Of a DNA stretch of 64,000 bases, positions 54,264 to 61,938 are shown in pieces. Both the position numbers and the translations under genes were made by a program. The stretch comes from WRAI01 sp031549605 (lineage in GTDB: Bacteria > Bacillota > Clostridia > Oscillospirales > UBA929). Position 1 is the first letter of the stretch. Every line of letters begins with the position of its first letter. The notes under the pieces were generated by a model that made no database searches, was not told the DNA's origin, and saw nothing but the letters and a program-made list of their open reading frames with translations. The DNA is taken from the NCBI GenBank assembly GCA_031549605.1, contig JAVBPM010000002.1:1-64000 (forward strand). The letters run 5' to 3'.

Positions 54264-54686
54264 TTAGTGGCAACACTCGCAGTTGCCGTCGCAGCCTACG
54301 ATGGGCACAGGGTCAATGCCTTGACGGCGGTAGTAGTCGCTGATAGCCGCCTTGATGCCCTCCTCGGCCAGCACGCTGCAGTGCATTTTGACCGGCGGCA
54401 AGCCATCCAGCGCCTCGGCAACCGCCTTGTTGGTTAGCAGTAGCGCCTGCTCAATGGTCTTGCCTTTGACCAGTTCGGTGGCCATCGAACTGGTAGCCAC
54501 GGCCGCGCCGCAGCCAAAGGTCTGGAAGCGGACGTCGACGATGGTGTCATTTTCCACCTTGAGGTAGATTTTCATAATATCGCCGCACTTTTGGTTGCCG
54601 ACCTGACCCACGCCGTTGGCGTCGGGCAGCTCGCCCATGTTGCGCGGATTGTTGAAGTGTTCCATTACCTTTTCACTGTAAAGCAT
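54264..54686 (-). CDS. iscU: Iron-sulfur cluster scaffold protein (IscU/NifU N-type)
   Basis: 140 residues. The three cluster Cys are in NQKCGDIMK, FQTFGCGAAVATSS and VKMHCSVLAEEGIK, with the assembly Asp two after the first Cys. The C-terminus CDGNCECCH adds further Cys and may bind metal. It receives sulfur from NifS. It lies 24 bases downstream of nifS in one operon, the minimal NIF-like assembly pair of Clostridia. Confidence 0.96.
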   Translation of the reverse strand: MLYSEKVMEHFNNPRNMGELPDANGVGQVGNQKCGDIMKIYLKVENDTIVDVRFQTFGCGAAVATSSMATELVKGKTIEQALLLTNKAVAEALDGLPPVKMHCSVLAEEGIKAAISDYYRRQGIDPVPIVGCDGNCECCH

Positions 54687-54710
54687 TTCTTTCGTTCTCC
54701 TTTGCTGCCG

Positions 54711-55871
54711 TTACTCGGGCTTGAGCGGCGACATATCGCGCAGCCGTCCCACCACCTGTGGCAGTTTTTCTAAAATGTAGTCGACGTCGCTGTCGGTCGT
54801 GCTGTCGCCCAGCGACAGTCGCAGCGAGCCGTGCGCGATTTCGTGCGGCAGCCCGATGGCCAGCAGCACATGGGAGGGGTCGAGCGAGCCCGACGAGCAG
54901 GCCGAGCCCGAGGAGCCGCAAATGCCGTTGCTGTCCAGCAGCAGCACCATTGACTCGCCCTCAATGTAGTTGATGACAATCGATGCCAGACCCGGCAGAC
55001 GCTTAACGGGGTCGCCGGTCAGCTGGGTGTAGGGAATCTGCAACGCACCGGCCAGCAGCCGGTCGCGCAGCGCGGTCAGCCGCGCGTTTTCGGTGTCCAT
55101 GCGCGATACGGCGTCGGTCAGCGCCGCCGCCATACCAACCACACCGGGCACGTTTTCAGTACCCGAACGGCGGTTATTTTCCTGTCCGCCGCCGTGCAGC
55201 AACGGCGGCAACCGCAGCCCGCGCCGCACGATAAGCGCGCCAACGCCCTTGGGGCCGCCGAATTTGTGGCCCGACAGGCTGAGCAAATCAAACTGTGACG
55301 CGTCGACGGGGATGTGACCCACCGCCTGCACCGCGTCGGTGAAGAACAGCACGCCGCGCTGGCGGCACAACGCGCTGATGGCGCCGACGTCCAAAATCGT
55401 TCCAATTTCGTTGTTGGCCATCATGCAGGTGACCAGCACCGTGTCGTCGCGCAGCGCCGACTCAATGTCGGCCAGCGCCACTTGTCCGTTGGTGTCGACC
55501 GACAGATAGGTGATGTCGTAGCCCTGCTCTTTTTGCAGGTACTCCAGCGTGTGCAGCACGGCGTGGTGCTCGAGCGGCGAGGCGATAATGTGCTTGCCCT
55601 TGTGTGCCGTCATGGCGGCCGCGCCCTTGATCGCCCAGTTGTCGGCTTCGGTGCCGCCACTGGTGAAATAGACCTCGGACGGCTGGACATTCAGCGCGGC
55701 GGCCACGTCGGCGCGCGCCTGATCGAGTGCCCGGCGCGACTGGTTGGCCAGTGCGTACATGCTGTTGGGATTGCCGAACCATTCGGCAAAATAGGGCTCC
55801 ATGGCGGCTCGTGCCGCCGTGCTCAGCGGCGCTGTGGCCGCGTAGTCGCAATAAACTGTGCGTTTATTCAT
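54711..55871 (-). CDS. nifS: Cysteine desulfurase (NifS/IscS)
   Basis: 386 residues, PLP fold-type I. The PLP-Lys motif is DLLSLSGHKFGGPKGVGAL and the mobile sulfur-carrier Cys is in ICGSSGSACSSGSLDPSHVLLAIG. The N-terminus VYCDYAATAPLSTAAR is typical. It supplies sulfur to the scaffold protein encoded next. The ATG follows AAAGGAG. Its cysteine-consuming role gives a possible link to the Cys codons in the gdhA leader, but there is no direct evidence. Confidence 0.96.
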   Translation of the reverse strand: MNKRTVYCDYAATAPLSTAARAAMEPYFAEWFGNPNSMYALANQSRRALDQARADVAAALNVQPSEVYFTSGGTEADNWAIKGAAAMTAHKGKHIIASPLEHHAVLHTLEYLQKEQGYDITYLSVDTNGQVALADIESALRDDTVLVTCMMANNEIGTILDVGAISALCRQRGVLFFTDAVQAVGHIPVDASQFDLLSLSGHKFGGPKGVGALIVRRGLRLPPLLHGGGQENNRRSGTENVPGVVGMAAALTDAVSRMDTENARLTALRDRLLAGALQIPYTQLTGDPVKRLPGLASIVINYIEGESMVLLLDSNGICGSSGSACSSGSLDPSHVLLAIGLPHEIAHGSLRLSLGDSTTDSDVDYILEKLPQVVGRLRDMSPLKPE

Positions 55872-55938
55872 AGGACTCCTTTTCCTCTGTAAACGGCGAC
55901 AGGCAGCCGCGCGCCGTTAGTAATGGTGTGACACTGTT

Positions 55939-55967
55939 AGTGTATCCTCACTGACGCATAAAATCAA
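55939..55967 (-). promoter_or_regulatory. Promoter of nifS-iscU
   Basis: -35 TTGATT (55962-55967), 17-base spacer, -10 TACACT (55939-55944) on the minus strand. No IscR-like site was recognised. Confidence 0.6.
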
Positions 55968-55970
55968 GTA

Positions 55971-56858
55971 CTAATCAAACAAAGAAAGCTGTTTTTGCTC
56001 GTAGGGTTGCCGTATAGCCTGCACAACATCCTCCATGCGATAGAGCAGCCCGTGCCGCTCGCACTCGGATGAAAAGAGCGCCCACAGCGCTTTTGCATGC
56101 GGCGACGGGTTGTTGTATTCGCTGCCGAAGGTACGCCAATGACGCTCGCGCACGCCGACAAACAGCTTGTCCAACTGCTGGAAATAGTACTCGCGCTGGC
56201 CATCGCGCGTGGTCATGCCCATCGCCGCGTAAATCCAGCGCGCGCCGTGCGCCGCCGCCTGCGCCACCAGCGTTTTAATATTGTCGGCGTTGTCGGAGAT
56301 AAAGGGCAGCACCGGCATGAGCAGCACTCCGCCGTCTACGCCTTGTTTTCGCAGCTGTTGCAGCGCTTTCAGCCGCGCCAGGCCGTCGGGCGCGTGCGGC
56401 TCAATGGCGGCGCACAGCGTCGCGTCGACGCTGTTGACCGTGACATTGACCACCGCCGGTGCGTGGCGGGCAATCGACTGCAAAATATCGGCATCGCGCG
56501 TCACAAGCGTTGACTTGGTCGGCAGGCAGACGCCATATTGATATTTTTCCAATAACGCCAGCGCGCCACGGCTGAGTTTCGTCTCGCGCTCAAAGGGGTT
56601 GTAGCTGTCGCTCATGGAGCCGAAGTGTACGATACCGGTACGTCGCTTGCTTTTCAGCTCCCGTTCCAATATTTCCAGCGCCTGTGTTTTAGCAGACACG
56701 GTGTCGAAGTCGTCGATGCCGTAGACCGTGCTGCGACTGTCGCAGTAGATACAGCCGTGGCAACAGCCGCGGTAGAGATTCATAGTATAATTAGAGCCAA
56801 ACCACGTCGTGTCATTGCGGTACCCCGACAGTATGCTCTTGGCCGGTATTTCCTTCAT
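55971..56858 (-). CDS. SPL-family radical SAM protein
   Basis: 295 residues. The radical SAM cluster is in RGCCHGCIYCDSRS (CxxxCxxC with a further Cys), within the pattern YRGC.HGC.YC of the SplB-like/Rv2578c group (COG1533). True spore photoproduct lyase is about 340 residues with a different substrate region, so repair of spore DNA is not certain. Its C-terminus ends QLSLFD, resembling a beta-clamp-binding motif (QLSLF), which would bring it to the replication clamp. It has its own promoter and lies next to spoIID. Confidence 0.88.
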   Translation of the reverse strand: MKEIPAKSILSGYRNDTTWFGSNYTMNLYRGCCHGCIYCDSRSTVYGIDDFDTVSAKTQALEILERELKSKRRTGIVHFGSMSDSYNPFERETKLSRGALALLEKYQYGVCLPTKSTLVTRDADILQSIARHAPAVVNVTVNSVDATLCAAIEPHAPDGLARLKALQQLRKQGVDGGVLLMPVLPFISDNADNIKTLVAQAAAHGARWIYAAMGMTTRDGQREYYFQQLDKLFVGVRERHWRTFGSEYNNPSPHAKALWALFSSECERHGLLYRMEDVVQAIRQPYEQKQLSLFD

Positions 56859-56876
56859 GGTGCATCGCCTCGCGCT

Positions 56877-56905
56877 ATTATAACGCTTTCACGAGCCGCT
56901 GTACA
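56877..56905 (-). promoter_or_regulatory. Promoter of the SPL-family gene
   Basis: -35 TGTACA (56900-56905), 17-base spacer, -10 TATAAT (56877-56882) on the minus strand. Confidence 0.72.
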
Positions 56906-56908
56906 GTC

Positions 56909-57964
56909 CTACGGCGCGTTGCCGATGACCGCGCCGGGGTAGTAGTGGGTCAGTATTTGCTGATAGGTCTGCCCTTGCGCCGCCAGCGCGATGGCGCCGG
57001 CCTGGCTCATACCGACGCCGTGGCCATAGCCTTTGACGGCAAACGTCAACTTGACGTCGGCAACGGTCACATCGATATGCGCCGAGCGCAGCGACAGCAG
57101 TGTGCGCAGCTGGCCGCCGGTAACGGTCACGCCGCCAATGCGGCAGTCGAGGATGCCGCCGGCATCACTGCGGCGGATGTCACTGACCCACTGTGACGGG
57201 TCGCCGCTGAGATCAGCCTGCGGCCACGTTTGCAACGCCTTGGCCTTGAAATCCTCGGCCGAGACGGTCAACTGAGAGGCGTAGCCCTTGGCCTGCTCGT
57301 CCACGGTGCTGTCGACGCTGGCCAGATATGGATAGTCGCCGCCCCAAACGTCAGCTGCCGCCTCGGTCTGTCCGCCGCTGATGGCATGGAACACCGCCAG
57401 TATCGGCTGGTTGTCGTAGAGCAGCACCTGCCCGTCGGTGGCGGCGATGGCGGCGTCGAGTTTGTCGGCGTTGGTCTGCGCGTCGGTGTAGCTCTGCCAG
57501 TCGGCCATGGCGGTGGCGCGGTCGCGGAAGGCCATACAGTGGCCCGAATCGGCGCAGACGTCGGCGTCACTGCCCTGATGGGTGGTCTGCGGCGCGGCGC
57601 GGTTGTGTTCGATGTTGCGCAAGGTGAAGGTGCGCACGGCCACCGCCAGCGCCTTGAGCGCCTCGGGGTTGGCGGTCGGCTCCATCTCGCCCGCCATTAC
57701 GCAAAAGAGGTACTCCTTCATCGGCATCGGCGCGGTGCTGCCATCGTTCAGACGCACCTGCACCGTTGTGTCGGCGTCCGTCGTCACGGCGGCAGTCGGT
57801 GTCGGGCTGACCGACGGAGTGGGCGAACCGGGCGACGGCACCGACGGTGCAAACGTCGGTGCCTCGTCGGCGTCTGGGGCGGCGGGCGCGCGCAGCACCG
57901 TACAGACGGGAATGAGAAAAATCAACAGCGTCAGCAGCGTGGAAAACAGTAGCAAGCGTTTCAT
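56909..57964 (-). CDS. spoIID: Stage II sporulation protein D
   Basis: 351 residues. One N-terminal membrane helix (about 4-23), a Pro/Thr/Ser linker (28-62) and the SpoIID domain (about 66-350) with MKEYLFCVMAGEMEPTANPEALKALAVAVRT, given here only as its ends MKEYL and AVAVRT, and the C-terminal GYGHGVGMSQAGAIALA. It is a lytic transglycosylase needed for engulfment of the forespore. Its presence argues for a spore former, although related proteins (LytB) act in vegetative wall turnover. It diverges from citrate synthase. Confidence 0.93.
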   Translation of the reverse strand: MKRLLLFSTLLTLLIFLIPVCTVLRAPAAPDADEAPTFAPSVPSPGSPTPSVSPTPTAAVTTDADTTVQVRLNDGSTAPMPMKEYLFCVMAGEMEPTANPEALKALAVAVRTFTLRNIEHNRAAPQTTHQGSDADVCADSGHCMAFRDRATAMADWQSYTDAQTNADKLDAAIAATDGQVLLYDNQPILAVFHAISGGQTEAAADVWGGDYPYLASVDSTVDEQAKGYASQLTVSAEDFKAKALQTWPQADLSGDPSQWVSDIRRSDAGGILDCRIGGVTVTGGQLRTLLSLRSAHIDVTVADVKLTFAVKGYGHGVGMSQAGAIALAAQGQTYQQILTHYYPGAVIGNAP

Positions 57965-58033
57965 CCGTGCACCTCTTTTGCAAGAACAGCTTCTTCTTCT
58001 TGCATTTTTCGTCTATTTTTTTTGGTTATTGCC

Positions 58034-58062
58034 TTGACAACGCAAGTTTCTTTTGTTACCAT
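58034..58062 (+). promoter_or_regulatory. Promoter of the citrate synthase gene
   Basis: -35 TTGACA (58034-58039), 17-base spacer, -10 TACCAT (58057-58062). Confidence 0.75.
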
Positions 58063-58091
58063 TGCAAGAAATCACTTCAGGAGGTAGCTCT

Positions 58092-59462
58092 ATGCAGAGC
58101 CCGTCCCGCGCCGAAGCCTTTATCTCAGATATATGCGAGCAGTTCCCCAAATACAACCTGCTCGATACCTCGACATTTGACAACAGCAGCATCAAACGCG
58201 GCCTGCGCAATAGCGACGGCACCGGCGTAATGGCCGGCGTCACCGCCGTCGGCACCGTGCGCGGCTACAACATTATCGACGGCGACCGTCATGCCGTTGA
58301 CGGACGACTGATTTACCGCGGCATTGACGTCGAGGATCTGATTGCCGGCTATCAGGCCGAGAACCGTTTCGGCTTTGAGGAGACCGCTTTTCTACTGCAA
58401 TTTGGCTCGCTGCCCGATGCCGCGCAGCTGCGCGCCTTTAACGACGCGCTGGCCGAGCTGCGCGTGCTGCCGCGCGGTTTTACCGAGGACATGATCTTAA
58501 AAGCGCCCAGCCCCGACGTCATGAACAAGCTGGCGCGCGGCGTGCTGGCGCTCTATTCCTACGACGAGCGACCTGACGACACCTCGTTGCACAACCTGCT
58601 GGCACAGAGTGTGGCGCTGATTGCGCGTCTGCCGGTTATTGTCGCGCACGCCTACGCTGTCAAACGTCATTACTACGACCGCGAGAGCCTGTATTTTCAC
58701 TATCCGCAGGATGATCTGACGATGGCTGAGAATTTTTTACACGCGCTGCGGCCCGACCATCAATACACCGACGAGGAGGCCAAGCTGCTGGACACCTGTC
58801 TGGTGCTGCACGCCGAGCACGGCGGCGGCAACAACAGCGCTTTTTCCTGCCGTGTGCTGTCGTCGTCGGGCACCGATACCTATTCGGCTATCGCGGCGGC
58901 TATCGGCAGCTTAAAAGGACCCAAGCACGGCGGCGCCAACGCCAAGGTGCTGGATATGTTTGACTGCATAAAGGCCGAGGTCAGCCACTGGGACGACGAC
59001 GACGAGGTGGCGGCCTGCCTGTGCAAAATTCTGCGCAAAGAGGGCGGCGACGGCAGCGGCTTGATTTACGGCATGGGCCACGCCGTGTACACCAAATCGG
59101 ATCCGCGCGCCATTATTTTGCGACAACAGGCACAGCAGCTGGCCAGTCAGCGCGGCATGGCCGACGAGCTGGCGCTACTGGAAGCGGTTGAGAGGCTGAG
59201 TCCTGTCTGCTTCGCCCGCGAAAAGGGCGACAGCAAGATGATTTGTGCCAATGTTGACTTGTATTCGGGGCTTGTCTATGGTATGCTGGGCATACCGCGC
59301 GAGCTGTTGACACCCATTTTTGCCATTTCCCGTGTCGCCGGCTGGTGCGCGCACCGAATTGAAGAGGTCATGACCGGCGGCCGCATTATCCGACCTGCCT
59401 ACAAGGCCATTGCGCCCGACCGCTGCTACGTGCCCCTTAGCGAAAGGAGCAACACCATTTGA
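58092..59462 (+). CDS. gltA: Citrate synthase
   Basis: 456 residues from the ATG at 58092, which follows CAGGAGG; a longer upstream frame crosses the promoter. Catalytic regions are LHAEHGGGNNSAFSCR (His), GPKHGGANAKV (His), YGMGHAVYTKSDPRA and the Asp in NVDLYSGLVYGMLGIP. The long N-terminal stretch is typical of citrate synthases of gut Clostridia. It condenses oxaloacetate and acetyl-CoA, feeding 2-oxoglutarate and then glutamate synthesis by GdhA. It overlaps the next gene by 4 bases (TTGA). Confidence 0.96.
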   Translation: MQSPSRAEAFISDICEQFPKYNLLDTSTFDNSSIKRGLRNSDGTGVMAGVTAVGTVRGYNIIDGDRHAVDGRLIYRGIDVEDLIAGYQAENRFGFEETAFLLQFGSLPDAAQLRAFNDALAELRVLPRGFTEDMILKAPSPDVMNKLARGVLALYSYDERPDDTSLHNLLAQSVALIARLPVIVAHAYAVKRHYYDRESLYFHYPQDDLTMAENFLHALRPDHQYTDEEAKLLDTCLVLHAEHGGGNNSAFSCRVLSSSGTDTYSAIAAAIGSLKGPKHGGANAKVLDMFDCIKAEVSHWDDDDEVAACLCKILRKEGGDGSGLIYGMGHAVYTKSDPRAIILRQQAQQLASQRGMADELALLEAVERLSPVCFAREKGDSKMICANVDLYSGLVYGMLGIPRELLTPIFAISRVAGWCAHRIEEVMTGGRIIRPAYKAIAPDRCYVPLSERSNTI

Positions 59463-60490
59463 TTTTGACCATGTTCCTGCTCAGCGTTGTTTGTGGCTGC
59501 GGCGGTGCCGTGCTGCGCGCGCTGGAGCTTCAGGACGCATTCTTGCACTATCCGCCCGGCACCACCGGCGACGACCACCTCAGCGCCGGACTCAACGGGC
59601 TGCTCAAGGAACCATGGCACCCGCTGACGTTGGCGTTGCTGGGCTTGTCGGTCGCTTTTGCCGTTGCGATGCTGCTGCTGGCGCGGCGCGCGAAAAAGCA
59701 AGACATCTGGCCGACGAGCGGTAAGCTGCCCTGGCTGCTGCGCGCTGCGGCGGGCACAGTGCTGCTGGCGACGGCCGCCTATGACATCGCCGACGCATTG
59801 CGACAGGGCGGCGGACTGACGGCACACCTGCTGTATAGCGTGTTGACACTGCTGGCGGCAGGCTGCGTGCTGTGGCCGGCCTTACGCGGCTTGTCGGGCC
59901 ACGAGGCCGCACAGTACAGCATGACCTACCTGGTGCCCATCTTCTGGTGCTGCTTCCGGCTGATTATCGCCTTCTTTGAAAACTCCTCCAACCCGACGAC
60001 AGCCAGCTACGTTTACGACCTGCTCACCAGCGCCGCGCTGTTGATGGCGGCCTACTATCTGGCGGGTCTGTACTTCCGCCAAAAACGCAGCGGCACGATG
60101 CGCTTCTGTGCCGGACTGACCGTTTACCTCGGCTTGATTGGTCTTTTCAGCCCCATTATCTTCCGCCTGATGGGCAACGCCGCCAACACGCTGCCGGCGC
60201 TCAGCTATCTGAAATCATTTAACTTCGACGCCGTTGTCGATTCCGCCGGTATTCTGCGGCACAGCTTGGTCAACGCCGGCGTCAGCCTGTTTGCCGTGCT
60301 GTACGGCCTATCCATGCTGTTTACCACCGCTGCCATGGGTGCGCGCGAACCGGCCGTTGAGCAGCCTGCTGAGCCGACACCGACCGAACCGCTTGAGGAA
60401 CACCCCGAACCGATGGCCGAGGCCGTCAACGACGACGCGCCTTTTGTCGCCGAAGACGGCGACGACGCGCTGGACGACATCTCACTGTAG
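59459..60490 (+). CDS. Polytopic membrane protein, unknown
   Basis: 343 residues with about eight membrane helices between residues 1 and 295, then an acidic, Pro/Glu-rich cytoplasmic tail (EPAVEQPAEPTPTEPLEEHP). The best start is TTG at 59459, 9 bases after AAGGAG and overlapping the citrate synthase stop; later TTG or ATG codons within 12 bases are possible. No transport or enzyme motif is recognised. It is coupled to citrate synthase, and its stop is followed by the hairpins and element copy C. Confidence 0.78.
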   Translation: MILTMFLLSVVCGCGGAVLRALELQDAFLHYPPGTTGDDHLSAGLNGLLKEPWHPLTLALLGLSVAFAVAMLLLARRAKKQDIWPTSGKLPWLLRAAAGTVLLATAAYDIADALRQGGGLTAHLLYSVLTLLAAGCVLWPALRGLSGHEAAQYSMTYLVPIFWCCFRLIIAFFENSSNPTTASYVYDLLTSAALLMAAYYLAGLYFRQKRSGTMRFCAGLTVYLGLIGLFSPIIFRLMGNAANTLPALSYLKSFNFDAVVDSAGILRHSLVNAGVSLFAVLYGLSMLFTTAAMGAREPAVEQPAEPTPTEPLEEHPEPMAEAVNDDAPFVAEDGDDALDDISL

Positions 60491-60503
60491 CCACACAAAC
60501 AAT

Positions 60504-60535
60504 AACGCCGCTTCCGATTGACCGGAAGCGGCGTT
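60504..60535. terminator. Left flanking terminator of element copy C
   Basis: A 13-bp stem AACGCCGCTTCCG/CGGAAGCGGCGTT (60504-60516, 60523-60535) with loop ATTGAC and one more T. The 34 bases 60503-60536 recur at 60786-60819 with two loop differences. Confidence 0.82.
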
Positions 60536-60536
60536 T

Positions 60537-60785
60537 CAGACTGTCAAAAAAGCGCGCACCGTATAACCCGTGTCAGAAAAGAGCGTACGCGGCGACGTAA
60601 GGCGGCGTTTTGGTTCTCCGCTAAAGATTTGCGGCGCATTGACAAGATCACTGCGCCACAATGGTTTTACTTGCTGCAGAAACGTTGTCCTAGCGTACCA
60701 TCGTACGCCGACGGACAGCGTTTCTTTGCCTGCGCATTTCTTTGTCAGTCTGCAGCGTGCCAAAAACAAGTTTTTTGACACGCTG
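60537..60785 (+). mobile_element. MITE-like structured element, copy C (249 bp)
   Basis: It opens with CAGACTGTCAAAAAAGCGCG, identical to copy A, and closes with TTTTTTGACACGCTG. The compound stem is kept, with a G-U pair at a different position from copy B. In the long stem one C-G pair of A and B is T-A here. It lies between the convergent 60490 and apbE genes. Confidence 0.85.
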
Positions 60786-60786
60786 T

Positions 60787-60818
60787 AACGCCGCTTCCGA
60801 TTCGCCGGAAGCGGCGTT
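60787..60818. terminator. Right flanking terminator of element copy C
   Basis: The same 13-bp stem as 60504-60535, with loop ATTCGC. It ends 13 bases before the apbE stop. Confidence 0.82.
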
Positions 60819-60831
60819 TGTTCTGCTGCTG

Positions 60832-61833
60832 TCAGCTGACTTGAAAGGCGTCGTTGTTTTGTAGCCCGCTCGACAGGCTCAGGCTGCCGTCGTCGCGGAT
60901 TAGCACCGCCTCGACGCCGTCCAGCGTCTCAACCAGCGCCATCCCCTGCCGCTCGCCCAGTAAAAAAACCGTTGTACTCAGCGCGTCGGCGTCCATGGAG
61001 ACGTCAGCGACAATAGTCACCGCCTGCAACCCCGTCTGCGCCGGTTGGCCGGTTCGGATGTCAAGGATGTGGTGGTAGCGCACGCCCTCAATGGTCACGC
61101 CGCGCTCGTCGACACCGGCAGTTGACACCGCCCTGCCGCTGACCATAAGCACGCCCTCCAGCTGCGCCTGCGCCGTGTAGGGCTTGGCCACGCCGATGCC
61201 AAAGGGCTGGCCGTCGGGCTTGGCGCCCACCGCGACAATGTTGCCACCCAAATTGACCAGCGCCGAGGTAATGCCCTGCTGTCGCAGCAGCGCCGCCAGC
61301 TGGTCGGCGATGTAACCCTTGGCAATACCGCCCAAATCGAGCCGCGCGCCGTCGGCCAATGTCACGGTGTTGCCGCTGACCTGCAGCGCTTCAATGCCGA
61401 GCTGCGTCATCGCCTGCGTCAGCTGCGCGTCGTCGGGCAGGGTAAAGGACGGGTCACTGAAATTCCAGAGCGCCGTCAGGCTGCCGCAGGTGACGTCAAA
61501 GAGCCCATCCGACAGCGACGCGTAGCGCTGCGCCTGCGATAGCACGGCCACCGTCTCGTCCGACACGGCGACCGGCGCGCCATTGGCGCGGTTAATCTTG
61601 TCCACATCGCTGCCCGTCCACTGCGCGGACAGCAGCTGCTCGAGCTGCTCACACCGCTTGAAGGCGGCGGTAATGGCGGCGTCGGCGGCCGGCTTGCCGG
61701 TGCCGTAGACAGTGATGGTGCACACCGTGTCGAGGTGAAACTCGGTGCGCGTAATGCCGCCACCCGACGACCCACCGCACGCCGGTAAACAGCAACAGAG
61801 TGCCGCCAACAGCGCAATTGTGATCCATTTCAC
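60832..61833 (-). CDS. apbE: FAD:protein FMN transferase ApbE (lipoprotein)
   Basis: 333 residues. Lipobox LPAC after a hydrophobic signal (CCCLPACGG). ApbE motifs are LDTVCTITVYG near the start, DLGGIAKGYIADQLAAL, LVNLGGNIVAVG and the metal/FAD region MDADALSTTVFLLG. It attaches FMN to Thr of secreted or membrane redox subunits such as those of Rnf, Nqr or extracellular flavoproteins. The start is GTG after GGGGGT. No Rnf/Nqr genes are in the window. Confidence 0.94.
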   Translation of the reverse strand: MKWITIALLAALCCCLPACGGSSGGGITRTEFHLDTVCTITVYGTGKPAADAAITAAFKRCEQLEQLLSAQWTGSDVDKINRANGAPVAVSDETVAVLSQAQRYASLSDGLFDVTCGSLTALWNFSDPSFTLPDDAQLTQAMTQLGIEALQVSGNTVTLADGARLDLGGIAKGYIADQLAALLRQQGITSALVNLGGNIVAVGAKPDGQPFGIGVAKPYTAQAQLEGVLMVSGRAVSTAGVDERGVTIEGVRYHHILDIRTGQPAQTGLQAVTIVADVSMDADALSTTVFLLGERQGMALVETLDGVEAVLIRDDGSLSLSSGLQNNDAFQVS

Positions 61834-61883
61834 GGTTATACCCCCACTGCGCCGCCCTTTTTTTCAACAGGGAAAGCGTAAAT

Positions 61884-61912
61884 TTGACTTTCGCAAGCGG
61901 ATACACTATAAT
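61884..61912 (+). promoter_or_regulatory. Promoter of the GH18-like lipoprotein gene
   Basis: -35 TTGACT (61884-61889), 17-base spacer, -10 TATAAT (61907-61912). Confidence 0.85.
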
Positions 61913-61938
61913 TATACCCTACAGAAAGGGGGGTGTCT

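Noticed and set aside
60570..60788. 72-codon ORF inside element copy C, with a similar frame in copy A
   Set aside because: The similarity follows from the shared DNA. Differences between copies maintain stems rather than codons, there is no ribosome site, and frames are broken at different points.
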